A stretch of 64,000 nt of DNA from Candidatus Latescibacterota bacterium (GTDB lineage Bacteria > Latescibacterota > MWCZ01), in the NCBI GenBank assembly GCA_022706085.1, contig JAKJDF010000008.1, forward strand, positions 62,001 to 126,000. Reading direction: 5' to 3'. Below are positions 1 through 8,605 of this stretch, in pieces (within the stretch, counting starts at the first letter, position 1; each line of letters opens with the position of its first letter). The notes beneath the pieces are model-generated. The model saw only the letters and a list, made by a program, of their open reading frames with translations, was not told the DNA's origin and ran no database searches. A program made the translations under genes and the position numbers.

Positions 1-548
1 TCAAGTGAGCTGACTATGGTCTGGAAAGAGAGCAATCCGTCCGCCGTTGCGCCGGGGGACACCTCGTCCACTACCCGATCCCAGCCGACCGAGTCGCTGG
101 TTTCCTGTTCTAGCCTGTCATGGAGCCGCTCCAGTTGCAACATACGGTTTGTACGGCCGGCAGGGATGCGCATGGGCCTCGCCTGCCGTGAAAGTGCCTG
201 CAGGATTGCCTGACGTATCCACCACACCGCGTACGATATGAACTTGTACCCCAGCGTTTCGTCAAAGCGGTCGACCGCGCGGACCAGACCAAGGTTCCCT
301 TCCGCGACAAGGTCTACGAGCGGCAGCCCTCTGTGCTGATACCGTTTCGCGAAACTGACGACGAAACGGAGGTTCGCGCGCACGATCCGCGCCCTCGCTG
401 CGTCGTCGCCTGCGCGCGCCCTTCTCGCCAGCTCAACTTCTTCTTCGCGCGTCAACATCGGAATGGTGCGGATATCTTCGAGATACCGCCGGAGGCTGTT
501 GTCTGCGCCAAGGCTGTTTGCCTCCAGTTGTTCGTGCGTCGTTGCCAT
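1..548 (-). CDS. RpoD-like sigma-70 family RNA polymerase sigma factor, 3' part cut by window edge
   Basis: The protein directs RNA polymerase to promoters. About 182 codons are visible, reading in from the ATG at 548 and leaving the window without a stop. The N-terminus (LRRYLEDIRTIPMLTREEE) is a typical sigma region 1.2. It is followed by region 2 with ANLRFVVSFAKRYQ, GLPLVDLVAEGNLGLVRAV and the -10 recognition helix FISYAVWWIRQAI, and then the start of region 3 (RPMRIPAGRTNRM). Region 4 lies outside the window. An AG-rich stretch precedes the ATG. The lack of a long region 1.1 suggests a short RpoD-type factor like those of several environmental phyla. Whether it is the primary or an alternative sigma cannot be decided from this fragment. 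Confidence 0.93.
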   Translation of the reverse strand, partial: MATTHEQLEANSLGADNSLRRYLEDIRTIPMLTREEEVELARRARAGDDAARARIVRANLRFVVSFAKRYQHRGLPLVDLVAEGNLGLVRAVDRFDETLGYKFISYAVWWIRQAILQALSRQARPMRIPAGRTNRMLQLERLHDRLEQETSDSVGWDRVVDEVSPGATADGLLSFQTIVSSL

Positions 549-624
549 GGAAACCCTTCCGCTCGAAAGAGTGCATCGCGTCCACGTTCGCCGCACGAAA
601 CGGGTATCAGTGATGCGACGCGCT

Positions 625-1848
625 CTATGACATGTTGGCGATTATCGCCGACCCGAATTCGGAACACCGTACTTCGTGTGCGTCTTCCATCAACCGCGCG
701 AAATCATAGGTAACTGTCTTCCGCGCAATCGTTCGCTCCAGGCCCTTCACGACGTAATTCGCTGCTTCTTCCCACCCGATGTACCGAAGCATCATCTCGC
801 CGGACAGAATGACTGATCCCGGATTGACCTTGTCCTGCCCCGCATATTTGGGAGCAGTTCCGTGCGTGGCCTCGAAGATCGCGTGACCGGTCTCAAAATT
901 GATATTCGCTCCCGGTGCGATGCCTATTCCGCCAACCTGTGCGGCGAGAGCGTCAGAAATGTAGTCCCCGTTCAGGTTTGTGGTTGCAATGACATCAAAT
1001 TCGACCGGCCTCGTCAGAACCTGCTGGAGGAAGATGTCCGCGATGGCGTCTTTGATGAGGACCTTGCCCGCGGGAACACTTCCACCGCATTCCTCCCAGG
1101 TAACCACATGGTCCCGGTATTCCCTCTTTGCCAGCTCGTATCCCCACGAACGAAATGCGCCTTCGGTGAACTTCTGAATGTTGCCCTTATGGACGAGCGT
1201 GACGCTTTTCCGCCCGTTTCTTATGGCATAATCAATTGCGGCGCGCACGAGGCGCTCCGTTCCGGTTCTGCTGATCGGTTTGAGCCCCAGCCCCGAATCC
1301 CGCCGGATGGTCCATCCGAACCGCCGCTCACAAAAATCGGCCAGTTCATTGGCCTCGGTAGAGCCTTCCTTCAGTTCCAGCCCCGCGTAGACATCTTCAG
1401 TATTCTCGCGGAAAATCACCATATCCACGAGTTCCGGATGCTTTACCGGGCTGGGTACACCTTCAAACCACTTCACCGGCCGCAGACACACATACAAGTC
1501 CAACAGCTGCCGGAGGGCAACGTTGAGGCTGCGAATGCCACCGCCGACAGGTGTGGTCAATGGGCCCTTTATGCCCACGAGGTAACGCGTAAAGGCGTCC
1601 ACAGTTGCCTGTGGCAGCCATTCGCCGGAGCCGTTGAATGCCTTTTCTCCGGCAAGTACTTCCGTCCACGCGATGCGCCGGGTCCCGCCGTACGCTTTTT
1701 CGACGGCTGCATCGAAAACCCGGACCGCCGCCCGCCAGATATCCGGCCCCGTGCCGTCCCCTTCCACGTAGGGGATAATCGGCACATCCGGGACCACAAG
1801 CGTTCCGTCCTGAACTCGTATCGGTGATTCCGTTTTTGCGGTCATCAT
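625..1848 (-). CDS. icd: NADP-dependent isocitrate dehydrogenase
   Basis: TCA-cycle enzyme converting isocitrate to 2-oxoglutarate and CO2. The product has 407 residues, close to the E. coli enzyme. Visible landmarks are the nucleotide-binding GDGTGPDI (about 30-37), the isocitrate and phosphorylation loop RSLNVALRQ (106-114), [30 protein letters not shown] and [17 protein letters not shown]. The KY after HGTAP and the Tyr and Arg in [10 protein letters not shown] match the NADP-specificity residues of the bacterial type I enzyme. Two adjacent ATGs occur at 1848 and 1845 behind AAAGGGAAC. I rejected a longer open frame reaching 1914 because it adds an unrelated extension. A promoter-like pair lies about 95 bases upstream. 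Confidence 0.96.
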   Translation of the reverse strand: MMTAKTESPIRVQDGTLVVPDVPIIPYVEGDGTGPDIWRAAVRVFDAAVEKAYGGTRRIAWTEVLAGEKAFNGSGEWLPQATVDAFTRYLVGIKGPLTTPVGGGIRSLNVALRQLLDLYVCLRPVKWFEGVPSPVKHPELVDMVIFRENTEDVYAGLELKEGSTEANELADFCERRFGWTIRRDSGLGLKPISRTGTERLVRAAIDYAIRNGRKSVTLVHKGNIQKFTEGAFRSWGYELAKREYRDHVVTWEECGGSVPAGKVLIKDAIADIFLQQVLTRPVEFDVIATTNLNGDYISDALAAQVGGIGIAPGANINFETGHAIFEATHGTAPKYAGQDKVNPGSVILSGEMMLRYIGWEEAANYVVKGLERTIARKTVTYDFARLMEDAHEVRCSEFGSAIIANMS

Positions 1849-1947
1849 GTTCCCTTTGTTGGAAAAAGGAGTGATACAAACGGCGTGCCACACCGTGTAA
1901 TGCACGCAAAACAATCATAAACAATTACTTGCACTCATGCGTTGTTC

Positions 1948-1975
1948 ATTATGAGCAAAATTCCCCAGTAATCAA
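1948..1975 (-). promoter_or_regulatory. Putative sigma-70 type promoter of icd
   Basis: On the reverse strand there is TTGATT (1970-1975), a 16-base spacer and CATAAT (1948-1953). The -10 matches the consensus at 5 of 6 positions and the -35 at 4 of 6. Transcription would start near 1941 and give a leader of about 93 bases before the icd ATG. Inferred from pattern only. Confidence 0.4.
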
Positions 1976-1983
1976 GACCAGCG

Positions 1984-2001
1984 TTGGGTAATATTACCCA
2001 A
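1984..2001. promoter_or_regulatory. Perfect 18-bp palindrome, likely operator
   Basis: TTGGGTAATATTACCCAA reads the same on both strands. It sits just upstream of the icd -35 element and about 200 bases before the hydrolase start, so a dimeric repressor or activator bound here could act on either gene. The AT core with GGG/CCC arms and the absence of a loop or T-run argue for a protein-binding site and against a terminator. I do not recognise the regulator. Confidence 0.5.
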
Positions 2002-2199
2002 ACGGAGATGTGATGCAAATTACTCGAATTTGCGAATCTCAGAGGCGCTCCTTGCGCTTCGGAGCAGTCATTCCCACGGGGGTACGAAATGTACGGAGGC
2101 GGGATGCTCGTGTCTCCCCCTCCCCGTTGCGCCGGGAACCGCTGCTGATGACCTTCTCCACGTCCGACCATAGACCACCCGCGTGCGGAGAATGTGGCC

Positions 2200-4329
2200 A
2201 TGTCGTTTCCCATGCCTGTTCCTTCTGATCCCGATCTGATCCATGCGTGGACTCTTTCCCGGCTCTCGGCGGCACTGGACCTCGGCGACGCGGCGCGGAG
2301 CTCTCTTTCCGCATCGACCTGGCCTGATGAACGAAGGCAGCGGAGAGAGCAGATCGGCCGGGTGCTGGTGCCCGACTGGGAGATACCGGACCCGTGCGTC
2401 ACCATCACGGGGTCTATCTCGCGCTCGGACCGACGAAGCGGCGCGCGGTGGAAGATTCTCAAACTGCGCTTCCAGTCACTGGAGGACTACTGGATTACCG
2501 CGTTGTTGTACGTGCCGGAAACAGGGCGTGGCCCGTTCCCGGGGATGATTGTCGCGAGCGGCCACCTTCTCGAAGCCAAGGCAGGGGCTGAGTACCACGG
2601 CATCTCCGAAGAACTCGCCCGCCAGGGGATGGTGGTACTTGCGTTTGACCCGGTCGCTCAGGGCGAACGCGTCCAGGCGTGGGATTATGTGGACAACAAG
2701 TTCCTGGTTGGCTGGGGAACCACCGAGCACGACTATGACGGTCACCGCGCGCTTCTCTGCGGGTGGCCGCTTGCTCAGGCGTTCGTCTGGGACGGGCAAC
2801 GGGCCCTCGACGTTCTGTTGAGCCGACCGGAGTTGGACCCGTCGCGCGTCGGGGTATGCGGGATATCAGGCGGAGGCACTCAAACGACGTGGCTTCTGGC
2901 CGCCGACGACCGGTTCAGTGCGGCTTCGCCCGCATGTTTTATCACGGGATGGCGTGAGCAATTTGCGGCGCGGGTGGGCGCTGATCCCGAGCAGTTTCCC
3001 TACCCCGCAAACGACTGGGGCTGGGATCAGGCGGATGTGCTGCTCAGCTTCGCGCCCAAACCGCTGCTCATTGTTGCAGCCACGCGGGATTTCTTTCCGA
3101 TCGAGGGCACGCGATCAACGTACGAGAAACTGAAAAATGCCTACGCCCTGATTGGCGCGCCGGGGAGTGTGGCGATGTTCGAAGGAGATTTCGACCACGC
3201 GTATCATCCCCCTCTGCGTGAGGCTACGGTGCGCTGGTTCTGCACCGTGTTCGGAATCACGTACGACGGCATGGGTGCTGCCGAAGCACCGTGCGATCCC
3301 GACGACCTGCGGGTGACGCCAACCGGCCAGCTTCTCACCAGCGGCTTTCCGCGTACGCTACGGCACTGGATCGCGCAGAACAGGCCCGATCATTCGAGGT
3401 CTCGGGTGAGAGGTTCTGCCCTGTACCACCCGGACGTCTGGCAGGCTCGTCGTCGGGGGCTTCTGTCTGAACTTCTGGGCATCCCGTCCGAAACCCCGCA
3501 ACCGTCCGCCACGCCTCTGGAAACGAGTTCCTGGGACGGATTGCCCGTTCGCCGGTGGCTGCTCACGTCGGAACCGGGGGTCGAGATTCCCTGCGCACTT
3601 GTTTTGCCGCGGAATGAGCCGTGCGGCCTGCTGGTTTTTGTCCATGAAGAGGGTGCCGGTACCGGTTGGCGCCTCGCGGGAGGGCCGCTTTCAGAGGCTG
3701 CAGGCGAGGGTTGGGCCGTGCTGTCGGTTGATCCCAGAGGAGTTGGCGCGGGAGTCTGTCGCACACAGGGTGATTTCTATCCCGACTATCACGGCCGTTT
3801 CGGGGTCGAATCCCACATCACATGGACATGGACCATGCTGGGCAGGCCCTTTTTCGGGCAGCGCGTGTTCGATGTTCTCCAGGCGTTGAGCTGGGCACGG
3901 AATCTACCGGATCTGGCGGGCAGCAAAAGCGCGCTGGTAGGAGTTGGCTCGGGCGCTTTGTGGGCCCTTTTCGCCTCCGCGCTCGATGGGATGGTTGACA
4001 AAACGATCGCGCACGAGCCGCTTTTCGCATTCGGGTCTCTTCTGGACGCGCATGAGCACTCGTGGCACGTGAGCAGCCTTCCGCCGGGTATCCTCGCGTG
4101 GGGTGATGTGCAGCATGTCGCTGCCCTCATCTCGCCACGGGAGTTGACGCTCCTGCACGCGGTCGACGCTGCCAGGTCGCCGGTATCCCGCCTTGCCCTG
4201 ACGAAAGCATATCACGATGCTCGCTCGGTATTCAACGCGCAGGGGGCTTCGTCGCGGCTCACCCTTGTTCCGGCGGAACACTGTGCAAGATGCGAGCGAC
4301 CGCGCTACGTGGACTGGCTTCGCGATTGA
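2200..4329 (+). CDS. Tandem alpha/beta hydrolase related to acetyl xylan esterases
   Basis: Predicted esterase of 709 residues. The N-terminal half is a complete alpha/beta hydrolase of the acetyl-xylan-esterase/dienelactone-hydrolase type. The nucleophile elbow is GVCGISGGGTQT (Ser about 223), the likely acid is Asp 297 in AATRDFF, and the His lies in DFDHAYHPP (333 or 336). The C-terminal half (about 450-700) looks like a second hydrolase fold (LVFVHEEGAG, VDPRGVGAG, LVGVGSGALWALFA), but its nucleophile elbow has Ser-Gly-Ala in a poor context, so it may be inactive. There is no signal peptide, so the protein is probably cytoplasmic. The ATG at 2200 is chosen because GGAG lies 9 bases upstream; the in-frame GTG at 2194 is too close to it. 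The exact substrate is not shown by sequence. Confidence 0.75.
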   Translation: MSFPMPVPSDPDLIHAWTLSRLSAALDLGDAARSSLSASTWPDERRQRREQIGRVLVPDWEIPDPCVTITGSISRSDRRSGARWKILKLRFQSLEDYWITALLYVPETGRGPFPGMIVASGHLLEAKAGAEYHGISEELARQGMVVLAFDPVAQGERVQAWDYVDNKFLVGWGTTEHDYDGHRALLCGWPLAQAFVWDGQRALDVLLSRPELDPSRVGVCGISGGGTQTTWLLAADDRFSAASPACFITGWREQFAARVGADPEQFPYPANDWGWDQADVLLSFAPKPLLIVAATRDFFPIEGTRSTYEKLKNAYALIGAPGSVAMFEGDFDHAYHPPLREATVRWFCTVFGITYDGMGAAEAPCDPDDLRVTPTGQLLTSGFPRTLRHWIAQNRPDHSRSRVRGSALYHPDVWQARRRGLLSELLGIPSETPQPSATPLETSSWDGLPVRRWLLTSEPGVEIPCALVLPRNEPCGLLVFVHEEGAGTGWRLAGGPLSEAAGEGWAVLSVDPRGVGAGVCRTQGDFYPDYHGRFGVESHITWTWTMLGRPFFGQRVFDVLQALSWARNLPDLAGSKSALVGVGSGALWALFASALDGMVDKTIAHEPLFAFGSLLDAHEHSWHVSSLPPGILAWGDVQHVAALISPRELTLLHAVDAARSPVSRLALTKAYHDARSVFNAQGASSRLTLVPAEHCARCERPRYVDWLRD

Positions 4330-4345
4330 AGGCTCGCGAACCCGT

Positions 4346-5047
4346 TCACAGCTCCCCCGTCTGCTTGAGACTGACCCAGGTATCACGGCCGACGACGATG
4401 TGGTCGATCACCTCAATGCCCATGATAAGGCCCGCTTCAACGAGACGGTGGGTGAGCGCCAGGTCGTCGCGGGAGGGTGTCGGGTCGCCGGAGGGGTGAT
4501 TATGGACAACAATCACCGCGGAGGCGGAATGTTCGAGAGCGGGCGCGAACACCTCGCGCGGGTGCACGAGCGTGCCGCTCAACGTGCCGACGGAGATTGT
4601 GGTCTTGTGAATCAGTTGAGTCCTCGCGTTCAGGTAAAGGCAGACGAAGTGCTCCTGTTTTGCCTCACGGAGTTCGGGAGCAACCTTCATCACGTCAGAA
4701 GGCCGGGCGATTTTGGGTAATCCTCCGAGGCCCCGTTCCAGACCGCGTTTCGCGAGCTCGACGGCTGCTGCCAGACGCGCTGCAGACTGCGGCGTAATCC
4801 CGGGAACGCGAGATATCTCCTCCCACGGCAGCACCACGAGCCTTTCAAGCGGGTACTCCTCGGCAATCGCATGAGCGGTTTTGATGGTGTTTCCCTCGGG
4901 ATCCAGAACGAGCGCAAGTAAATCTCCGTCGCTCAACCCCGACGGCCCGAGGCGTTCCAATTGCCTCATCGGGGGATCAATTTCCGGGGTATGCCGGCGG
5001 TCGGGCCCAGCTCCGCCCTTCGTGGTGCCCTGGTTATTCCGCGGCAT
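4346..5047 (-). CDS. radC: RadC family JAB/MPN-domain protein
   Basis: This 233-residue protein has the RadC layout. A helix-hairpin-helix region (VPGITPQSAARLAAAVELA, about 81-99) is followed by a JAB/MPN metalloprotease-like domain with the metal-binding motif HNHPSGDPTPSRDD (182-195) and a conserved upstream Glu region. RadC was once linked to DNA repair, but its biochemical role is still unclear. Its ATG is one base after the stop of the 130-residue gene, so the two are almost certainly co-transcribed and translationally coupled. It is the last gene of a three-gene reverse-strand operon starting at 6251. Confidence 0.93.
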   Translation of the reverse strand: MPRNNQGTTKGGAGPDRRHTPEIDPPMRQLERLGPSGLSDGDLLALVLDPEGNTIKTAHAIAEEYPLERLVVLPWEEISRVPGITPQSAARLAAAVELAKRGLERGLGGLPKIARPSDVMKVAPELREAKQEHFVCLYLNARTQLIHKTTISVGTLSGTLVHPREVFAPALEHSASAVIVVHNHPSGDPTPSRDDLALTHRLVEAGLIMGIEVIDHIVVGRDTWVSLKQTGEL

Positions 5048-5048
5048 G

Positions 5049-5441
5049 TCAGTGTACCGATTTCACCGTATCGCCGACACGAATGAGGTCCGTGCGCCTT
5101 CTGCCGGCCATCTGTGAACGGTCCACCGGCAGCGCTACGTCACGAGACCCTATTGGTGCGCCCTGCGAGTTCCACGCCATCCGCTCGGACAGAACCGTCG
5201 CGTGTGCAGGCCGTTCCGGCAGCGGCATCAGAGTGCTCAGCCTCTCCTGCGCGTGAACTACGACAAGCCGCGCTTTCACCATCTCCCAGACCCCGAGTTC
5301 CGTCCGGGTTTCCGGGTCTACCACGGGCTCCACGGGCTGAACGACGACGTACTCATCCCCGACAGCGGCTCCGTGCTCCAACCCGATGTCGGCTACGAGT
5401 GTGTACTCGTCAATAATCCGAACGATTCGGCCAGTTACCAT
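5049..5441 (-). CDS. Conserved small protein with FlgT-C-like beta-barrel pattern, function unknown
   Basis: This 130-residue protein is rich in beta strands (VTGRIVRIIDEYTLVADIG, HGAAVGDEYVVV). The pattern 'G.I..I.DEYTLV...G...G..VGDE' resembles the small barrels at the C-terminus of FlgT-like and similar cytoplasmic proteins. There is no signal peptide, membrane helix or catalytic motif. It lies 36 bases after the esterase gene and one base before radC. Position alone suggests it is co-expressed with both. I do not recognise a definite family, and the resemblance is weak. Confidence 0.6.
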   Translation of the reverse strand: MVTGRIVRIIDEYTLVADIGLEHGAAVGDEYVVVQPVEPVVDPETRTELGVWEMVKARLVVVHAQERLSTLMPLPERPAHATVLSERMAWNSQGAPIGSRDVALPVDRSQMAGRRRTDLIRVGDTVKSVH

Positions 5442-5477
5442 GCCACCAACTCCTTGCGTAGCACCTGCGTTTGCGTC

Positions 5478-6251
5478 TCAATGCGCCCGGCGTTTGTGCG
5501 AGAGAAGCCACCCGGGCAGCTCCGGTTCGGCGAACACGCTCTCCCAGATGGTGTGCCCCGCTCCTGCATATTCCGTGTATCGAACCGCACTTCCGGCGGC
5601 ACGCAGCGCGGCCACCATTTCTCGCGTGCGCTCCACGGGCACGGTCGGATCCATTTCGCCGTGGAATGCCCACACAGGGACTTCAGCGGCGAGTCTCGCC
5701 CGAGAAGGCGATCCCCCGCCCGAAACAGGAATTGCGGCGGCAAACAGAGACGGCCTTTTCGTGACGATGTCCCAGACTCCGAACCCTCCCCGGCTTTGGC
5801 CGATCAGATACACGCGGCTCGTGTCCAGTGGAAGTTGTTTCGTAAGCACGCTGACGAGTTCAAGAGCCGCCTCGGCACTCGGTGAAAGCTCGTCCGAGTC
5901 CCCGTCGTCCCAGCGAGCGTCATCGGAAGCCTGCGGTGCAACGACGTATACCGGCTGCGTCCTTTGAAGATCGGGGCGTGTCCAGAGGCGCGTACCGTAC
6001 GTGTTTCCCCCGCTGATCTGCTTCAGGTTGTCGGTGCCCAGCCCGGCCCGTCCGTGCAGGTAAAGGATGAGCGGGTACGATCGCCCGTCGCGTGCGGAAT
6101 CGGGGACAAAAAGACGATAAGGCATCTCCACGCCGTTCGATGCGGTGAAGTGCGCGGCGCGGAAACCGTCAACCGTGGTTCCGTCAGAACGTGCCGACCC
6201 GGGAATCGCGGCGACTGCAATGGCACCCGCAACGGCGCGCACACTCACCAT
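5478..6251 (-). CDS. Secreted alpha/beta hydrolase, PHB-depolymerase/feruloyl-esterase-like
   Basis: A 257-residue protein starting with a likely signal peptide (MVSVRAVAGAIAVAAIPGSA). The hydrolase features are PLILYLHGRAG (oxyanion region), the nucleophile elbow LIGQSRGGFG (Ser about 153), Asp 201 in FHGEMDPTVP and His 233 in GAGHTIW. This is the prolyl-oligopeptidase-like esterase type often annotated as a phospholipase/carboxylesterase or LpqC homologue. The ATG at 6251 is preceded by a strong GGAGG. An in-frame GTG at 6263 lies within that Shine-Dalgarno sequence and is not the start. The gene heads the operon that ends with radC. It is among the few esterase or glycan-related proteins here with a clear export signal. 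Confidence 0.82.
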   Translation of the reverse strand: MVSVRAVAGAIAVAAIPGSARSDGTTVDGFRAAHFTASNGVEMPYRLFVPDSARDGRSYPLILYLHGRAGLGTDNLKQISGGNTYGTRLWTRPDLQRTQPVYVVAPQASDDARWDDGDSDELSPSAEAALELVSVLTKQLPLDTSRVYLIGQSRGGFGVWDIVTKRPSLFAAAIPVSGGGSPSRARLAAEVPVWAFHGEMDPTVPVERTREMVAALRAAGSAVRYTEYAGAGHTIWESVFAEPELPGWLLSHKRRAH

Positions 6252-6276
6252 CGTTGCCTCCACTGACAGGGCAGCT

Positions 6277-7509
6277 CTAACGCTCCAGCAGCAAGTGCGC
6301 GTTGTCCCTGACTTTCAGAGCCGCTGCGACGATGTCATCCATATCGGAGGTTTCGCCGAGGAGGATGGGCTGCGTCAACCAGAGCGCCTCTTCAGCGCAA
6401 GCCTTTTCCGTGGCAGCGCACTGGATTGATCCGAAGTCCACACGCTGCGCGGCGTGTTTCGGGTCGAAACTTTTCTCAAGGAATACGGGCTGTTTGTAGA
6501 GGGGAATCGAATAACCGGGCGAGATGGGGATGCCTTCCTTGTGCATCGCCTCAATGAACTTAGCTCGAGACAATCCTCCGAACGCATCCCGGTCATATCG
6601 CCAGATGAACAGGTGCTGCGCGTGTGCCGTCACCGGCGGCTTGCGTTCGAGAACCGTGAAACCAGGTATTTCGGCGAGTTTCCGTGCAAGATACCGGGCG
6701 TTGCTTTCGCGTCTGCGATGCTGCTCGGGGTAACGCGAGAACTGAACGGAGAGCAGAGCGGCGAGTATCTGCGACATGCGGTAGTTACCCGCTATCCGGT
6801 AATGCCCGTACCAGACGCCCTGGCTCGAACGGCCGCAATTGCTGAACGATCGTATAAGTTCGGACAAATCGTCGTCATCCGTGAGAACAATTCCGCCCTC
6901 TCCCGCGTTTACATTTTTCGACGACTGGAAACTGAAAATGCCCGCAGCACCAATATGACCGACTCCCGTGCCATTCCACTGCGCGCCCCACGCCTGTGCC
7001 GCGTCTTCCATGATCCAGAGATTATGCTTTTTCGCAATCGCAAGGAGCGCGTCCATGTCACACGGACACCCGCCGAAATGGACCGGCACGATCCCGACCG
7101 TGCGAGGCGTGATCGCGGCTTCAACCGCAGCCGGGTCAATCGTGTACGTCCTGGGATCGATATCCACGAACACAGGTACGGCCCCTACGTCGATAATCGG
7201 GGTGACCGTTCCTATGAAGGTATATGCGGGCGCGATGATTTCGTCCCCGTAACCGGCGCCCAGCGCCTGAAGGGCAATCCGAATCGCCGTAGTCCCGCTG
7301 TGCACGCAGATTCCGTGCTTCGCCCCGTGGTACGCCGCGTACTCCTTCTCAAATCGCGCAACTTCGCTCTGTTCGGGCGGCGCGATACCCCATTTCCCGT
7401 TTTTGAGCGCGCGGGTGATCGCCTCGACGTCCTTCTCATCCCAGATTGGCCAGGCAGGAAACGGCTTGGTGCGAACCGGCGTTCCACCGAGAAGAGCTAG
7501 TTCCGGCAT
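6277..7509 (-). CDS. DegT/DnrJ/EryC1/StrS family PLP-dependent aminotransferase
   Basis: This 410-residue fold-type I PLP enzyme probably acts on a nucleotide-bound or free keto-sugar. Seen are LLGGTPVRTKPFPAWP at the N-terminus, HSGTTAIRIALQALG, PAYTFIGTVTPI, the cofactor Asp region IMEDAAQAWGA (Asp about 169) and the lysine motif FSFQSSKNVNAGEGG (Lys about 198). Start ATG 7509 follows GGGGACAACGCA. A longer open frame reaching 7635 adds residues unrelated to the family. The gene stands apart from the esterase operon by about 25 bases and may be its first member. Substrate unknown: no other nucleotide-sugar genes are nearby. Confidence 0.9.
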   Translation of the reverse strand: MPELALLGGTPVRTKPFPAWPIWDEKDVEAITRALKNGKWGIAPPEQSEVARFEKEYAAYHGAKHGICVHSGTTAIRIALQALGAGYGDEIIAPAYTFIGTVTPIIDVGAVPVFVDIDPRTYTIDPAAVEAAITPRTVGIVPVHFGGCPCDMDALLAIAKKHNLWIMEDAAQAWGAQWNGTGVGHIGAAGIFSFQSSKNVNAGEGGIVLTDDDDLSELIRSFSNCGRSSQGVWYGHYRIAGNYRMSQILAALLSVQFSRYPEQHRRRESNARYLARKLAEIPGFTVLERKPPVTAHAQHLFIWRYDRDAFGGLSRAKFIEAMHKEGIPISPGYSIPLYKQPVFLEKSFDPKHAAQRVDFGSIQCAATEKACAEEALWLTQPILLGETSDMDDIVAAALKVRDNAHLLLER

Positions 7510-7618
7510 TGCGTTGTCCCCATCGTGAATTGTGGATTGTGCAGAACAAGACTCGGGCAAAGAATACCGATCCTGTGGGAACCGGTCAACGGCCCGGAGT
7601 ACCGGAAAGCGGGAACAC

Positions 7619-7647
7619 TCGACAAGGTCAGGCAAATTCAGTACATT
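7619..7647 (+). promoter_or_regulatory. Putative promoter of yicC-gmk-rpoZ
   Basis: TCGACA (7619-7624), a 17-base spacer and TACATT (7642-7647) match the sigma-70 consensus at 5 of 6 and 4 of 6 positions. The expected start point is near 7654, about 50 bases before the yicC GTG. The region lies between divergent genes, as a promoter should. Pattern-based only. Confidence 0.4.
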
Positions 7648-7703
7648 CTAATGCTTTCTTTATTGCCAAAAACTCGGAGGGGTGATTCCACGGTGGCGGT
7701 TCT

Positions 7704-8591
7704 GTGATACGGAGCATGACGGGTTTCGGACGAGGGCAGTCCTCGGTGGGCGGGTATTGCGTCACCGTGGAGATTCGCTCCGTCAACAGCAAGTTCATCG
7801 AAGTTTCGAGCAGGATCCCGCACGCCCTTTCCTCCCTCGAACAACATGTGACGGAAGTCATTCAGGAGCGGTTGGGAAGAGGCAAAGTGTCGGTGAACGT
7901 TTCTCTCGACAACTCCGCCGGCAACGGTGCTTTCACCGTTCGCGAGGTGATTCCGAACCTGCCCCTTGCTGAAGCGTACAAGAAGGCAGTGGAGACGGTA
8001 CGGAATCATCTTGGTATGGCTGCTGACGTGGACCTCGCGGCGCTCGTTCGTATGGATGGCGTTCTCGCCGTCCGCGACACTCAGCTCGAAAGCGAAACGG
8101 CGGCTCTTCTTCTTGATGGCGCACTCGATGCGGCGATCGAGGAGTTGCAGGCCATGCGGTGCAAGGAAGGAGAAGCCCTTGCAAAGGACTTCCTTTTCCG
8201 AATTGACAGGCTCCGGGAGCTCGTTTCTCTGGTTGAGGCGCGTGCACCGGAACGTGTCGAGGAAGCGAGGCGGAAACTGACAGAGCGAATTTCCGCGCTT
8301 CTGGGTTCAAATTCGGTAGATCCGCAACGTATTGCGATGGAAGTCGCGATTCTCTCTGACCGTGCCGACATCACCGAGGAGTGCGTCCGCTTCCGGTCGC
8401 ACCTTGACCAGTTTGTCAATCTGATGCGCGAAGACGCCTCGGGGCGCAAGCTCAATTTCCTCCTGCAGGAGATGGGGCGGGAAGTCAACACCACCGGGTC
8501 CAAGTCCAACGACGCTACGATTGCCCACCTGGTGGTGGAGATGAAAGAGGAGATTGAGCGCCTCCGGGAACAGGTACAGAACATCGAATGA
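7704..8591 (+). CDS. yicC: YicC/YloC family endoribonuclease
   Basis: This 295-residue protein opens with the family signature IRSMTGFGRG. It contains EIRSVNSKFIEVSSRIP and ends with the domain RFRSHLDQFVNLM...GRKLNFLLQEMGREVNT, both standard for YicC. E. coli YicC is reported to be an endoribonuclease. The start is the GTG at 7704, supported by the conserved N-terminus, with GGTGG upstream. The stop overlaps the upstream end of the gmk reading frame. The order yicC-gmk-rpoZ is widespread among bacteria and supports the call. Confidence 0.93.
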   Translation: MIRSMTGFGRGQSSVGGYCVTVEIRSVNSKFIEVSSRIPHALSSLEQHVTEVIQERLGRGKVSVNVSLDNSAGNGAFTVREVIPNLPLAEAYKKAVETVRNHLGMAADVDLAALVRMDGVLAVRDTQLESETAALLLDGALDAAIEELQAMRCKEGEALAKDFLFRIDRLRELVSLVEARAPERVEEARRKLTERISALLGSNSVDPQRIAMEVAILSDRADITEECVRFRSHLDQFVNLMREDASGRKLNFLLQEMGREVNTTGSKSNDATIAHLVVEMKEEIERLREQVQNIE

Positions 8592-8605
8592 ACAGGGGGT
8601 GTCCC

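Larger units (their letters stand above)
1849..2199. other. Divergent intergenic region between icd and the tandem hydrolase gene
   Basis: This is the only gene-free stretch over 300 bases in the window. It contains a likely icd promoter (1948-1975), a perfect 18-base palindrome (1984-2001) and the Shine-Dalgarno sequence GGAG (2187-2190) of the rightward hydrolase gene. The part from 2005 to 2186 shows no convincing gene, tRNA or terminator. Short open frames crossing it look non-coding. Confidence 0.7.

Noticed and set aside
862-1827. Long forward open frame of 321 codons opposite icd
   Set aside because: It lies fully antisense to icd, which has complete family motifs. The translation is rich in Arg and Pro with no recognisable motif and no ribosome-binding site.
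6454-7500. Forward open frame of 348 codons opposite the DegT aminotransferase gene
   Set aside because: Antisense to a clear PLP enzyme. Arg-rich, low-complexity translation typical of GC-rich shadow frames.
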